Program-made: the position numbers and the translations under genes
From: Lumbricus terrestris
Lineage: Eukaryota; Annelida; Clitellata; Crassiclitellata; Lumbricidae
NCBI GenBank assembly: GCA_949752735.1
Contig: OX457042.1
Coordinates: forward strand, 23,016,334 to 23,080,333
DNA length: 64,000 bases
Direction of reading: 5' to 3'
Shown here: in pieces, positions 1 to 15,567 of the stretch
Numbering within the stretch: the stretch's first letter is position 1
Layout of the letters: the number at the start of each line of letters is the position of its first letter
The notes under the pieces: generated by a model
What the model saw: the letters and a program-made list of their open reading frames with translations, nothing else
The model's database searches: none
What the model was told of the DNA's origin: nothing

Positions 1-99
1 AAAATTTTATAACTCAAATTTCTTCATTATCGTGTGTTCAAACGAAGAAATTCCGACGCACTTTCGTTGTCTAGCATCTCCATAATAGGCTGATTAGAA

Positions 100-3000
100 A
101 AATTACGATTTTCAAGTGAGGTCGAATTTTGGAAAAATCGCTGACCCGGGTATCGTCGTTTCTGGAAAAAATTCGTAAATTTTTGAATATTTCAGAATGA
201 ATTTAAATGGGCTTTTCTGAGTCCGGGGACTAATGCAGTCTGCGACCAGAACAAAACAAGCGAAAATATTGCGATAATATTGACTGATTTCCGCTAAATA
301 CGAAACCTATAATTTTTCGAAAACTTTATAACTCAAATTTCTTCATTATCGTGTGTTCAAACGAAGAAATTTTGACGCAGTTTCGTTGTCTAGCATCTCC
401 ATCATAGGCTGGTTAGAAAAATTACGATTTTCAAGTGAGGTCGAATTTTAGAAAAGTCGCTGACCCGGGTATCGTTGTTTATGGAAAATATTCGTAAACT
501 TTTGACTATGTCAGAATGGATTCAAATGGGCTTTTCTGAGTCCGGGGTCTAATGCAGTCTGCGACTAGAACAAAACAAGCTAGAATTTTGCGATAATATT
601 GACTGATTTACGCAAAATACGAAACGGTAATTTTTCGAAAATTTTCCAATTCAAATTTCTTCATTATCGTGTGTTCAAACGAAGAAATTTCGACGGACTT
701 TTGTTGTCTAGCATCTCCATAATAGGCTGGTTAAAATAATGACGATTTTCAAGTGAGGTCGAATTTTGGAAAAATCGCTGACCCGGGTATCGTCGTTTCT
801 GGAAAAAATTCGTAAATTTTTGAATATTTCAGAATGAATTTAAATGGGTTTTTCTGAGTCCGGGGACTAATGCAGTCTGCGACCAGAACAAAACAAGCGA
901 AAATATTGCGATAATATTGACTGATTTCCGCTAAATACGAAACCTATAATTTTTCGAAAACTTTATAACTCAAATTTCTTCATTATCGTGTGTTCAAACG
1001 AAGAAATTTTGACGCAGTTTCGTTGTCTAGCATCTCCATCATAGGCTGGTTAGAAAAATTACGATTTTCAAGTGATGTCGAATTTTAGAAAAGTCGCTGA
1101 CCCGGGTATCGTTGTTTATGGAAAATATTCGTAAACTTTTGACTATGTCAGAATGGATTCAAATGGGCTTTTCTGAGTCCGGGGTCTAATGCAGTCTGCG
1201 ACTAGAACAAAACAAGCTAGAATTTTGCGATAATATTGACTAATTTCCGCAAAATACGAGAGGGTAATTTTTCGAAAATTTTATAACTCAAATTTCTTCA
1301 TTATCGTGTGTTCAAACTAAGAAATTTCGACGGACTTTTGTTGTCTAGCATCTCCATAATAGGCTGATTAGAAAAATTACGATTTTCAAGTGAGGTCGAA
1401 TTTTGGAAAAATCGCTGACCCGGGTATCGTCGTTTCTGGAAAAAATTCGCAAATTTTTGAATATTTCAGAATGAATTTAAATGGGCTTTTCTGAGTCCGG
1501 GGACTAATGCAGTCTGCGACTAGAATAAAACAAGCGAGAATATTGCGATAATATTGACTGATTTCCGCAAAATACGAAACCTATAATTTTTCGAAAACTT
1601 TATAACTCAAATTTCTTCATTATTGTGTGTTCAAACTAAGAAATTTTGACGTACTTTTGTTGTCTAGCATCTCCATAATAGACTGATTAGAAAAATTACG
1701 ATTTTCAAGTGAGGTCGAATTTTGGAAAAATCGCTGACCCGGGTATCGTCGTTTCTGGAAAAAATTCGTAAATTTTTGAATATTTCAGAATGAATTTAAA
1801 TGGGCTTTTCTGAGTCCGGGGACTAATGCAGTCTGCGACTAGAACAAAACAAGCGAGAATATTGCGATAATATTGACTGATTTCCGCAAAATACGAAACC
1901 TATAATTTTTCGAACACTTTATAACTCAAAATTCTTCATTATCGTGTGTTCAAACGAAGAAATTTCGACGCACTTTCGTTGTCTAGCATCTCCATCATAG
2001 GCTGAATAGAAAAATTACGATTTTCAAGTGAGGTCAAATTTTGGAAAAATCGCTGACCCGGGTATCGTCGTTTCTGGGAAAAATTCGTAAATTTTTGACT
2101 ATGTCAGAAAGGATTCAAATGGGCTTTTCTGAGTCCGGGGTCTAATGCAGTCTGCGACTAGAACAAAACAAGCTAGAATTTTGCGATAATATTGACTGAT
2201 TTCCGCAAAATACGAAACGGTAATTTGTCGAACACTTTATAACTCAAATTTCTTCATTATCGTGTGTTCAAACGAAGAAATTTCGACGGACTTTTGTTGT
2301 CTAGCATCTCCATAATAGGCTGGTTAGAAAAATTACGATTTTCAAGTGAGGTCGAATTTTGGAAAAATCGCTGACCCGGGTATCGTCGTATCTGGGAAAA
2401 ACTCGTAAAATTTTGAATATTTCAGAATGAATTTAAATGGGCTTTTCTGAGTCCGGGGCCTAATGCAGTCTGCGACCAGAACAAAATAAGCGAGAATTTT
2501 GCGATAATATTGACTGATTTCCGCAAAATACGAAACGGTAATTTTTCGAAATATTTGTAACTCAAATTTCTTCATTATCTTGTGTTCAAACGAAGCAATT
2601 TTGACGGACTTTTGTTGTCTAGCATCTCCATAATAGGCTGATTAGAAAAATTACGATTTTCAAGTGAGGTCGAATTTTGGAAAAATCGCTGACCCGGGTA
2701 TCGTCGTTTCTGGAAAAAATTCGTAAATTTTTGAATATTTCAGAATGAATTTAAATGGCCTTTTCTGAGTCCGGGGACTAATGCAGTCTGCGACTAGAAC
2801 AAAACAAGCGAGAATATTGCGATAATATTGACTGATTTCCGCTAAATACGAAACCTATAATTTTTCGAGAACTTTATAACTCAAATTTCTTCATTATCGT
2901 GTGTTCAAACGAAGAAATTTCGACGGACTTTTGTTGTCTAGCATCTCCATAATAGGCTGGTTAAAAAAATTACGATTTTCAAGTGAGGTCGAATTTTGGA

Positions 3001-6000
3001 AAAATCGCTGACCCGGGTATCGTCGTTTCTGGAAAAAATTCGTAAATTTTTGACTATGTCAGAATGGATTCAAATGGGCTTTTCTTAGTCCGGGGTCTAA
3101 TGCAGTCTGCGACTAGAACAAAACAAGCTAGAATTTTGCGATAATATTGACTGATTTACGCAAAATACGAAACGGTAATTTTTCGAAAATTTTCCAACTC
3201 AAATTTCTTCATTATCGTGTGTTCAAACGAAGAAATTTCGACGGACTTTTGTTGTCTAGCATCTCCATAATAGGCTGGTTAAAATAATGACGATTTTCAA
3301 GTGAGGTCGAATTTTGGAAAAATCGCTGACCCGGGTATCGTCGTTTCTGGAAAAAATTCGTAAATTTTTGAATATTTCAGAATGAATTTAAATGGGCTTT
3401 TCTGAGTCCGGGGACTAATGCAGTCTGCGACCAGAACAAAACAAGCGAAAATATTGCGATAATATTGACTGATTTCCGCTAAATACGAAACCTATAATTT
3501 TTCGAAAACTTTATAACTCAAACTTCTTCATTATCGTGTGTTCAAACGAAGAAATTTTGACGCAGTTTCGTTGTCTAGCATCTCCATCATAGGCTGGTTA
3601 GAAAAATTACGATTTTCAAGTGAGGTCGAATTTTGGAAAAATCGCTGACCCGGGTATCGTCGTTTCTGGAAAAAATTCGCAAATTTTTGAATATTTCAGA
3701 ATGAATTTAAATGGGCTTTTCTGAGTCCGGGGACTAATGCAGTCTGCGACTAGAATAAAACAAGCGAGAATATTGCGATAATATTGACTGATTTCCGCAA
3801 AATACGAAACCTATAATTTTTCGAAAACTTTATAACTCAAATTTCTTCATTATTGTGTGTTCAAACTAAGAAATTTTGACGTACTTTTGTTGTCTAGCAT
3901 CTCCATAATAGACTGATTAGAAAATTTACGATTTTCAAGTGAGGTCGAATTTTGGAAAAATCGCTGACCCGGGTATCGTCGTTTCTGGAAAAAATTCGTA
4001 AATTTTTGAATATTTCAGAATGAATTTAAATGGGCTTTTCTGAGTCCGGGGACTAATGCAGTCTGCGACTAGAACAAAACAAGCGAGAATATTGCGATAA
4101 TATTGACTGATTTCCGCAAAATACGAAACCTATAATTTTTCGAACACTTTATAACTCAAATTTCTTCATTATCGTGTGTTCAAACGAAGAAATTTCGACG
4201 CACTTTCGTTGTCTAGCATCTCCATCATAGGCTGAATAGAAAAATTACGATTTTCAAGTGAGGTCAAATTTTGGAAAAATCGCTGACCCGGGTATCGTCG
4301 TTTCTGGGAAAAATTCGTAAATTTTTGACTATGTCAGAATGGATTCAAATGGGCTTTTCTGAGTCCGGGGTCTAATGCAGTCTGCGACTAGAACAAAACA
4401 AGCTAGAATTTTGCGATAATATTGACTGATTTCCGCAAAATACGAAACGGTAATTTGTCGAAATTTTTCCAACTCAAATTTCTTCATTATCGTGTGTTCA
4501 AACGAAGAAATTTCGACGGACTTTTGTTGTCTAGCATCTCCATAATAGGCTGGTTAAAATAATGACGATTTTCAAGTGAGGTCGAATTTTGGAAAAATCG
4601 CTGACCCGGGTATCGTCGTTTCTGGAAAAAATTCGTAAATTTTTGAATATTTCAGAATGAATTTAAATGGGCTTTTCTGAGTCCGGGGACTAATGCAGTC
4701 TGCGACCAGAACAAAACAAGCGAAAATATTGCGATAATATTGACTGATTTCCGCTAAATACGAAACCTATAATTTTTCGAAAACTTTATAACTCAAACTT
4801 CTTCATTATCGTGTGTTCAAACGAAGAAATTTTGACGCAGTTTCGTTGTCTAGCATCTCCATCATAGGCTGGTTAGAAAAATTACGATTTTCAAGTGATG
4901 TCGAATTTTGGAAAAGTCGCTGAACCGGATATCGTCGTTTATGGAAAAAATTCGTAAATTTGTGACTGTCAGAATGGATTTAAATGAGCTTTTATAAGTA
5001 CGGGGACTAATGCAGTCTGCGACTAGAACAAAATAAGCTAGAATATTGCGATAATATTGGCTGATTTCCGCTAAATACGAAACGGTAATTTTTCGAAAAT
5101 TTTATAACTCAAATTTCTTCATTATCGTGTGTTCAAACGAAGAAATTCCGACGGACTTTTGTTGTCTAGCATCTCCATCATAGGCTGGTTAGAAAAATTA
5201 CGATTTTCAAGTGAGGTCGAATTTTGGAAAAAATCGCTGACCCGGGTATCGTCGTTTCTGGAAAAGATCGTAAATTTTTGACTATTTTTGACTATGTCAG
5301 AATGGATTTATATGGGCTTTTCTGAGTACGGGGACTGCGACTAGAACAAAATAAGCTAGAATATTTAGATAATATTGACTGATTTCCGCAAAATACGAAA
5401 CGGTAATTTTTCGAAAATTTTATAACTCAAATTTCTTCATTATCGTGTGTTCAAACGAAGAAATTCCGACGCACTTTCGTTGTCTAGCATCTCCATAATA
5501 GGCTGATTAGAAAAATTACGATTTTCAAGTGAGGTCGAATTTTGGAAAAATCGCTGACCCGGGTATCGTCGTTTCTGGAAAGAATTTGTAAATTTTTTAA
5601 TATTTCAGAATGGATTCAAATGGGCTATTCTGAGTCCGGGGATTAATGCAGTCTGCGACCAGAACAAAATAAGCGAAAATATTGCGATAATATTGACTGA
5701 TTTCCGCAAAATACGAAACGGTAATTTTTCGAAAATTTTGTAACTCAAATTTTTTCATTATCGTGTGTTCAAACTAAGAAATTTCGACGCACTTTCGTTG
5801 TCTAGCATCTCCATCATAGGCTGATTAGAAAAATTACGATTTTCAAGTGAGGTCAAGTTTTTAAAAAATCGCTGACCCGGGTATCGTCGTTTCTGGAAAA
5901 AAATCGTAAATTTTTGACTATGTCAGAATGGATTCAAATGGGCTTTTCTTAGTCCGGGGTCTAATGCAGTCTGCGACTAGAACAAAACAAGCTAGAATTT

Positions 6001-9000
6001 TGCGATAATATTGACTGATTTCCGCAAAATACGAGAGGGTAATTTTTCGAAAATTTTCCAACTCAAATTTCTTCATTATCGTGTGTTCAAACGAAGAAAT
6101 TTCGACGGACTTTTGTTGTCTAGCATCTCCATAATAGGCTGATTAGAAAAATTACGATTTTCAAGTGAGGTCGAATTTTGGAAAAATCGCTGACCCGGGT
6201 ATCGTCGTTTCTGGGAAAAATTCGCAAATTTTTGAATATTTCAGAATGAATTTAAATGGGCTTTTCTGAGTCCGGGGACTAATGCAGTCTGCGACTAGAA
6301 CAAAACAAGCGAGAATATTGCGATAATATTGACTGATTTCCGCAAAATACGAAACCTATAATTTTTCGAAAACTTTATAACTCAAATTTCTTCATTATTG
6401 TGTGTTCAAACTAAGAAATTTTGACGTACTTTTGTTGTCTAGCATCTCCATAATAGACTGATTAGAAAAATTACGATTTTCAAGTGAGGTCGAATTTTGG
6501 AAAAATCGCTGACCCGGGTATCGTCGTTTCTGGAAAAAATTCGTAAATTTTTGAATATTTCAGAATGAATTTAAATGGGCTTTTCTGAGTCCGGGGACTA
6601 ATGCAGTCTGCGACTAGAACAAAACAAGCGAGAATATTGCGATAATATTGACTGATTTCCGCAAAATACGAAACCTATAATTTTTCGAACACTTTATAAC
6701 TCAAATTTCTTCATTATCGTGTGTTCAAACGAAGAAATTTCGACGGACTTTCGTTGTCTAGCATCTCCATCATAGGCTGAATAGAAAAATTACGATTTTC
6801 AAGTGAGGTCGAATTTTGGAAAAATCGCTGACCCGGGTATCGTCGTTTCTGGAAAAAATTCGTAAATTTTTGAATATTTCAGAATGAATTTAAATGGGCT
6901 TTTCTGAGTCCGGGGCCTAATGCAGTCTGCGACCAGAACAAAACAAGCGAGAATATTGCGATAATATTGACTGATTTTCGCAAAATACGAAACCTATAAT
7001 TTTTCGAAAACTTTATAACTCAAATTTCTTCATTATCGTGTGTTCAAACTAAGAAATTTTGACGGACTTTTGTTGTCTAGCATCTCCATAATAGACTGAT
7101 TAGAAAAATTACGATTTTCAAGTGAGGTCGAATTTTGGAAAAATCGCTGACCCGGGTATCGTCGTTTCTGGAAAAAATTCGTAAATTTTTGAATATTTCA
7201 GAATGAATTTAAATGGGCTTTTCTGAGTCCGGGGACTAATGCAGTCTGCGACTAGAACAAAACAAGCGAGAATATTGCGATAATATTGACTGATTTCCGC
7301 AAAATACGAAACCTATAATTTTTCGAAAACTTTATAACTCAAATTTCTTCATTATCGTGTGTTCAAACGAAGAAATTTCGACGCACTTTCGTTGTCTAGC
7401 ATCTCCATCATAGGCTGATTAGAAAAATTACGATTTTCAAGTGAGGTCAAATTTTGGAAAAATCGCTGACCCGGGTATCGTCGTTTCTGGAAAAAATTCG
7501 TAAATTTTTGACTATGTCAGAATGGATTCAAATGGGCTTTTCTGAGTCCGGGGTCTAATGCAGTCTGCGACTAGAACAAAACAAGCTAGAATTTTGCGAT
7601 AATATTGACTGATTTCCGCAAAATACGAAACGGTAATTTTTCGAAAATTTTCCAACTCAAATTTCTTCATTATCGTGTGTTCAAACGAAGAAATTTCGAC
7701 GGACTTTTGTTGTCTAGCATCTCCATAATAGGCTGGTTAGAAAAATTACGATTTTCAAGTGAGGTCGAATTTTGGAAAAATCGCTGACCCGGGTATCGTC
7801 GTTTCTGGAAAAAATTCGTAAATTTTTGAATATTTCAGAATGAATTTAAATGGGCTTTTCTGAGTCCGGGGCCTAATGCAGTCTGCGACCAGAACAAAAT
7901 AAGCGAGAATATTGCGATAATATTGACTGATTTTCGCAAAATACGAAACGGTAATTTTTCGAACACTTTATAACTCAAATTTCTTCATTATCGTGTGTTC
8001 AAACGAAGAAATTTCGACGCACTTTCGTTGTCTAGCATCTCCATCATAGGCTGATGAGAAAAATTACGATTTTCAAGTGAGGTCAAATTTTGGAAAAATC
8101 GCTGACCCGGGTATCGTCGTTTCTGGAAAAATTCGTAAACTTTTGACTATGTCAGAATGGATTCAAATGGGCTTTTCTTAGTCCGGGGTCTAATGCAGTC
8201 TGCGACTAGAACAAAACAAGCTAGAATTTTGCGATAATATTGACTGATTTCCGCAAAATACGAGAGGGTAATTTTTCGAAAATTTTATAACTCAAATTTC
8301 TTCATTATCGTGTGTTCAAACTAAGAAATTTCGACGGACTTTTGTTGTCTAGCATCTCCATAATAGGCTGATTAGAAAAATTACGATTTTCAAGTGAGGT
8401 CGAATTTTGGAAAAATCGCTGACCCGGGTATCGTCGTTTCTGGAAAAAATTCGTAAATTTTTGAATATTTCAGAATGAATTTAAATGGGCTTTTCTGAGT
8501 CCGGGGACTAATGCAGTCTGCGACCAGAACAAAACAAGCGAGAATATTGCGATAATATTGACTGATTTCCGCTAAATACGAAACCTATAATTTTTCGAAA
8601 ACTTTATAACTCAAATTTTTTCATTATCGTGTGTTCAAACGAAGAAATTTCGTCGCAGTTTCGTTGTCTAGCATCTCCATCATAGGCTGGTTAGAAAAAT
8701 TACGATTTTCAAGTGAGGTCGAATTTTAGAACAGTCGCTGACCCGGGTATCGTCGTTTATGGGAAAAATTCGTAAACTTTTGACTATGTCAGAATGGATT
8801 CAAATGGGCTTTTCTGAGTCCGCGGTCTAATGCAGTCTGCGACCAGAACAAAATAAGCGAGAATATTGCGATAATATTGACTGATTTACGCAAAATACGA
8901 AACGGTAATTTTTCGAAAATTTTCCAACTCAAATTTCTTCATTATCGTGTGTTCAAACGAAGAAATTTCGACGGACTTTTGTTGTCTAGCATCTCCATAA

Positions 9001-11435
9001 TAGGCTGGTTAAAATAATGACGATTTTCAAGTGAGGTCGAATTTTGGAAAAATCGCTGACCCGGGTATCGTCGTTTCTGGAAAAAATTCGTAAATTTTTG
9101 AATATTTCAGAATGAATTTAAATGGGCTTTTCTGAGTCCGGGGACTAATGCAGTCTGCGACCAGAACAAAACAAGCGAAAATATTGCGATAATATTGACT
9201 GATTTCCGCTAAATACGAAACCTATAATTTTTCGAAAACTTTATAACTCAAATTTCTTCATTATCGTGTGTTCAAACGAAGAAATTTTGACGCAGTTTCG
9301 TTGTCTAGCATCTCCATCATAGGCTGGTTAGAAAAATTACGATTTTCAAGTGAGGTCGAATTTTAGAAAAGTCGCTGACCCGGGTATCGTTGTTTATGGA
9401 AAATATTCGTAAACTTTTGACTATGTCAGAATGGATTCAAATGGGCTTTTCTGAGTCCGGGGTCTAATGCAGTCTGCGACTAGAACAAAACAAGCTAGAA
9501 TTTTGCGATAATATTGACTGATTTACGCAAAATACGAAACGGTAATTTTTCGAAAATTTTCCAACTCAAATTTCTTCATTATCGTGTGTTCAAACGAAGA
9601 AATTTCGACGGACTTTTGTTGTCTAGCATCTCCATAATAGGCTGGTTAAAATAATGACGATTTTCAAGTGAGGTCGAATTTTGGAAAAATCGCTGACCCG
9701 GGTATCGTCGTTTCTGGAAAAAATTCGTAAATTTTTGAATATTTCAGAATGAATTTAAATGGGTTTTTCTGAGTCCGGGGACTAATGCAGTCTGCGACCA
9801 GAACAAAACAAGCGAAAATATTGCGATAATATTGACTGATTTCCGCAAAATACGAAACCTATAATTTTTCGAAAACTTTATAACTCAAATTTCTTCATTA
9901 TCGTGTGTTCAAACGAAGAAATTTTGACGCAGTTTCGTTGTCTAGCATCTCCATCATAGGCTGGTTAGAAAAATTACGATTTTCAAGTGATGTCGAATTT
10001 TAGAAAAGTCGCTGACCCGGGTATCGTTGTTTATGGAAAATATTCGTAAACTTTTGACTATGTCAGAATGGATTCAAATGGGCTTTTCTGAGTCCGGGGT
10101 CTAATGCAGTCTGCGACTAGAACAAAACAAGCTAGAATTTTGCGATAATATTGACTGATTTCCGCAAAATACGAGAGGGTAATTTTTCGAAAATTTTATA
10201 ACTCAAATTTCTTCATTATCGTGTGTTCAAACTAAGAAATTTCGACGGACTTTTGTTGTCTAGCATCTCCATAATAGGCTGATTAGAAAAATTACGATTT
10301 TCAAGTGAGGTCGAATTTTGGAAAAATCGCTGACCCGGGTATCGTCGTTTCTGGAAAAAATTCGCAAATTTTTGAATATTTCAGAATGAATTTAAATGGG
10401 CTTTTCTGAGTCCGGGGACTAATGCAGTCTGCGACTAGAACAAAACAAGCGAGAATATTGCGATAATATTGACTGATTTCCGCAAAATACGAAACCTATA
10501 ATTTTTCGAAAACTTTATAACTCAAATTTCTTCATTATTGTGTGTTCAAACTAAGAAATTTTGACGTACTTTTGTTGTCTAGCATCTCCATAATAGACTG
10601 ATTAGAAAAATTACGATTTTCAAGTGAGGTCGAATTTTGGAAAAATCGCTGACCCGGGTATCGTCGTTTCTGGAAAAAATTCGTAAATTTTTGAATATTT
10701 CAGAATGAATTTAAATGGGCTTTTCTGAGTCCGGGGACTAATGCAGTCTGCGACTAGAACAAAACAAGCTAGAATATTGCGATAATATTGACTGATTTCC
10801 GCAAAATACGAAACCTATAATTTTTCGAACACTTTATAACTCAAATTTCTTCATTATCGTGTGTTCAAACGAAGAAATTTCGACGCACTTTCGTTGTCTA
10901 GCATCTCCATCATAGGCTGAATAGAAAAATTACGATTTTCAAGTGAGGTCAAATTTTGGAAAAATCGCTGACCCGGGTATCGTCGTTTCTGGGAAAAATT
11001 CGTAAATTTTTGACTATGTCAGAAAGGATTCAAATGGGCTTTTCTGAGTCCGGGGTCTAATGCAGTCTGCGACTAGAACAAAACAAGCTAGAATTTTGCG
11101 ATAATATTGACTGATTTCCGCAAAATACGAAACGGTAATTTTTCGAAAATTTTCCAACTCAAATTTTTTCATTATCGTGTGTTCAAACGAAGAAATTTCG
11201 ACGGACTTTTGTTGTCTAGCATCTCCATAATAGGCTGGTTAGAAAAATTACGATTTTCAAGTGAGGTCGAATTTTGGAAAAATCGCTGACCCGGGTATCG
11301 TCGTATCTGGGAAAAACTCGTAAAATTTTGAATATTTCAGAATGAATTTAAATGGGCTTTTCTGAGTCCGGGGCCTAATGCAGTCTGCGACCAGAACAAA
11401 ATAAGCGAGAATATTGCGATAATATTGACTGATTT
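100..11435 (+). repeat. Segmental duplication inside the array, offset 8,915 bp
   Basis: About 2.4 kb at ~100-2,520 recurs at ~9,015-11,435. Shared private variants include ttttagaaaagtcgctg at 446 and 9,361, gggtttttctgag near 846 and 9,762, and the catcataggctgaatag monomer at 2,001 and 10,916. Single-base differences remain, such as gaataaaac against gaacaaaac. Within the left copy, ~1,400-2,240 also recurs at ~3,630-4,470 (offset 2,230 bp, about 7 monomers). Boundaries are read by eye and good to perhaps 50 bp. Confidence 0.8.
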
Positions 11436-14400
11436 CCGCAAAATACGAAACGGTAATTTTTCGAAAATTTTGTAACTCAAATTTCTTCATTATCGTGTGT
11501 TCAAACGAAGAAATTTCGACGGACTTTTGTTGTTTAGCATCTCCATAATAGACTGATTAGAAAAATTACGATTTTCAAGTGAGGTCGAATTTTGGAAAAA
11601 TCGCTGACCCGGGTATCGTCGTTTCTGGAAAAAATTCGTAAATTTTTGACTATGTCAGAATGGATTCAAATGGGCTTTTCTGAGTCCGGTGTCTAATGCA
11701 GTCTGCGACTAGAACAAAACAAGCTAGAATTTTGCGATAATATTGACTGATTTCCGCAAAATAAGAAACGGTAATTTTTCGAAAATTTTGTAACTCAAAT
11801 TTTTTCATTATTGTGTGTTCAAACTAAGAAATTTCGACGGACTTTTGTTGTCTAGCATCTCCATAATAGGCTGGTTAGAAAAATTACGATTTTCAAGTGA
11901 GGTCGAATTTTGGAAAAATCGCTGACCCGGGTATCGTCGTTTCTGGAAAAAATTCGTAAATTTTTGAATATTTCAGAATGAATTTAAATGGGCTTTTCTG
12001 AGTTCGGGGCCTAATGCAGTCTGCGACCAGAACAAAACAAGCGAGAATATTGCGATAATATTGACTGATTTTCGCAAAATACGAAACCTATAATTTTTCG
12101 AAAACTTTATAACTCAAATTTCTTCATTATCGTGTGTTCAAACTAAGAAATTTTGACGGACTTTTGTTGTCTAGCATCTCCATAATAGACTGATTAGAAA
12201 AATTACGATTTTCAAGTGAGGTCGAATTTTGGAAAAATCGCTGACCCGGGTATCGTCGTTTCTGGAAAAAATTCGTAAATTTTTGAATATTTCAGAATGA
12301 ATTTAAATGGGCTTTTCTGAGTCTGGGGACTAATGCAGTCTGCGACTAGAACAAAACAAGCGAGAATATTGCGATGATATTGACTGATTTCCGCAAAATA
12401 CGAAACCTATAATTTTTCGAAAACTTTATAACTCAAATTTCTTCATTATCGTGTGTTCAAACGAAGAAATTTCGACGCACTTTCGTTGTCTAGCATCTCC
12501 ATCATAGGCTGATTAGAAAAATTACGATTTTCAAGTGAGGTCAAATTTTGGAAAAATCGTCGTTTCTGGAAAAAATTCGTAAATTTTTGACTATGTCAGA
12601 ATGGATTCAAATGGGCTTTTCTGAGTCCGGGGTCTAATGCAGACTGCGACTAGAACAAAACAAGCTAGAATTTTGCGATAATATTGACTGATTTCCGCAA
12701 AATACGAAAGGGTAATTTTTCGAAAATTTTCCAACTCAAATTTCTTCATTATCGTGTGTTCAAACGAAGAAATTTCGACGCACTTTCGTTGTCTAGCATC
12801 TCCATCATAGGCTGATTAGAAAAATTACGATTTTCAAGTGAGGTCAAATTTTGGAAATATCGCTGAAACGGGTATCGTCGTTTCTGGAAAAAATTCGTAA
12901 ATTTTTGAATATTTCAGAATGAATTTAAATGGGCTTTTCTGAGTCCGGGGACTAATGCAGTCTGCGACCAGAACAAAACAAGCGAAAATATTGCGATAAT
13001 AATGACTGATTTCCGCTAAATACGAAACGGTAATTTTTCGAAAATTTTGTAACTCAAATTTTTTCATTATTGTGTGTTCAAACGAAGAAATTTTGACGTA
13101 CTTTTGTTGTCTAGCATCTCCATAATAGACTGATTAGAAAAATTACGATTTTCAAGTGAGGTCGAATTTTGGAAAAATCGCTGACCCGGGTATCGTCGTT
13201 TCTGAGAAAAATTCGTAAATTTTTGAATATTTCAGAATGAATTTAAATGGGCTTTTCTGAGTCCGGGGACTAATGCAGTCTGCGACCAGAACAAAATAAG
13301 CGAGAATATTGCGATAATATTGACTGATTTTCGCAAAATACGAAACGGTAATTTTTCGAACACTTTATAACTCAAATTTCTTCATTATCGTGTGTTCAAA
13401 CGAAGAAATTTCGACGCACTTTCGTTGTCTAGCATCTCCATCATAGGCTGATGAGAAAAATTACGATTTTCAAGTGAGGTCAAATTTTGGAAAAATCGCT
13501 GACCCGGGTATCGTCGTTTCTGGAAAAATTCGTAAACTTTTGACTATGTCAGAATGGATTCAAATGGGCTTTTCTTAGTCCGGGGTCTAATGCAGTCTGC
13601 GACTAGAACAAAACAAGCTAGAATTTTGCGATAATATTGACTGATTTCCGCAAAATACGAGAGGGTAATTTTTCGAAACTTTTATAACTCAAATTTCTTC
13701 ATTATCGTGTGTTCAAACTAAGAAATTTCGACGGACTTTTGTTGTCTAGCATCTCCATAATAGGCTGATTAGAAAAATTACGATTTTCAAGTGAGGTCGA
13801 ATTTTGGAAAAATCGCTGACCCGGGTATCGTCGTTTCTGGAAAAAATTCGTAAATTTTTGAATATTTCAGAATGAATTTAAATGGGCTTTTCTGAGTCCG
13901 GGGACTAATGCAGTCTGCGACCAGAACAAAACAAGCGAGAATATTGCGATAATATTGACTGATTTCCGCTAAATACGAAACCTATAATTTTTCGAAAACT
14001 TTATAACTCAAATTTTTTCATTATCGTGTGTTCAAACGAAGAAATTTCGACGCAGTTTCGTTGTCTAGCATCTCCATCATAGGCTGGTTAGAAAAATTAC
14101 GATTTTCAAGTGAGGTCGAATTTTAGAACAGTCGCTGACCCGGGTATCGTCGTTTATGGGAAAAATTCGTAAACTTTTGACTATGTCAGAATGGATTCAA
14201 ATGGGCTTTTCTGAGTCCGCGGTCTAATGCAGTCTGCGACCAGAACAAAATAAGCGAGAATATTGCGATAATATTGACTGATTTACGCAAAATACGAAAC
14301 GGTAATTTTTCGAAAATTTTCCAACTCAAATTTCTTCATTATCGTGTGTTCAAACGAAGAAATTTCGACGGACTTTTGTTGTCTAGCATCTCCATAATAG

Positions 14401-15567
14401 GCTGGTTAAAATAATGACGATTTTCAAGTGAGGTCGAATTTTGGAAAAATCGCTGACCCGGGTATCGTCGTTTCTGGAAAAAAATCGTAAATTTTTGAAT
14501 ATTTCAGAATGAATTTAAATGGGCTTTTCTGAGTCCGGGGACTAATGCAGTCTGCGACCAGAACAAAACAAGCGAAAATATTGCGATAATATTGACTGAT
14601 TTCCGCTAAATACGAAACCTATAATTTTTCGAAAACTTTATAACTCAAATTTCTTCATTATCGTGTGTTCAAACGAAGAAATTTTGACGCAGTTTCGTTG
14701 TCTAGCATCTCCATCATAGGCTGGTTAGAAAAATTACGATTTTCAAGTGAGGTCGAATTTTAGAAAAGTCGCTGACCCGGGTATCGTTGTTTATGGAAAA
14801 TATTCGTAAACTTTTGACTATGTCAGAATGGATTCAAATGGGCTTTTCTGAGTCCGGGGTCTAATGCAGTCTGCGACTAGAACAAAACAAGCTAGAATTT
14901 TGCGATAATATTGACTGATTTACGCAAAATACGAAACGGTAATTTTTCGAAAATTTTCCAACTCAAATTTCTTCATTATCGTGTGTTCAAACGAAGAAAT
15001 TTCGACGGACTTTTGTTGTCTAGCATCTCCATAATAGGCTGGTTAAAATAATGACGATTTTCAAGTGAGGTCGAATTTTGGAAAAATCGCTGACCCGGGT
15101 ATCGTCGTTTCTGGAAAAAATTCGTAAATTTTTGAATATTTCAGAATGAATTTAAATGGGTTTTTCTGAGTCCGGGGACTAATGCAGTCTGCGACCAGAA
15201 CAAAACAAGCGAAAATATTGCGATAATATTGACTGATTTCCGCAAAATACGAAACCTATAATTTTTCGAAAACTTTATAACTCAAATTTCTTCATTATCG
15301 TGTGTTCAAACGAAGAAATTTTGACGCAGTTTCGTTGTCTAGCATCTCCATCATAGGCTGGTTAGAAAAATTACGATTTTCAAGTGATGTCGAATTTTAG
15401 AAAAGTCGCTGACCCGGGTATCGTTGTTTATGGAAAATATTCGTAAACTTTTGACTATGTCAGAATGGATTCAAATGGGCTTTTCTGAGTCCGGGGTCTA
15501 ATGCAGTCTGCGACTAGAACAAAACAAGCTAGAATTTTGCGATAATATTGACTGATTTCCGCAAAAT
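7866..15567 (+). repeat. Segmental duplication inside the array, offset 5,397 bp (17 monomers)
   Basis: About 2.3 kb at ~7,866-10,170 recurs at ~13,263-15,567. Linked markers are ctgatgagaaaaatt (8,051 / 13,448), the gtccgcggtctaatg variant (8,821 / 14,218) and a one-A-shorter ggaaaaattcg run. The copies differ at isolated bases (cgtcgcag against cgacgcag near 8,650 / 14,048), so they are not identical. Confidence 0.8.
12541..12570 (+). repeat. Monomer with 15-bp deletion across the CCCGGG box
   Basis: The usual gaaaaatcgctgacccgggt-atcgtcg reads gaaaaatcgtcg here. The loss lies exactly between two atcg direct repeats, as expected for slippage or microhomology repair. The same lesion at 20,819-20,826 is its 8,264-bp duplicate. 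Confidence 0.9.

Noticed and set aside
130..170. CENP-B box in the acgatacccgggtc region (minus strand)
   Set aside because: Only the A..CGGG half fits the known nTTCGnnnnAnnCGGGn pattern; the TTCG half reads ACGA.
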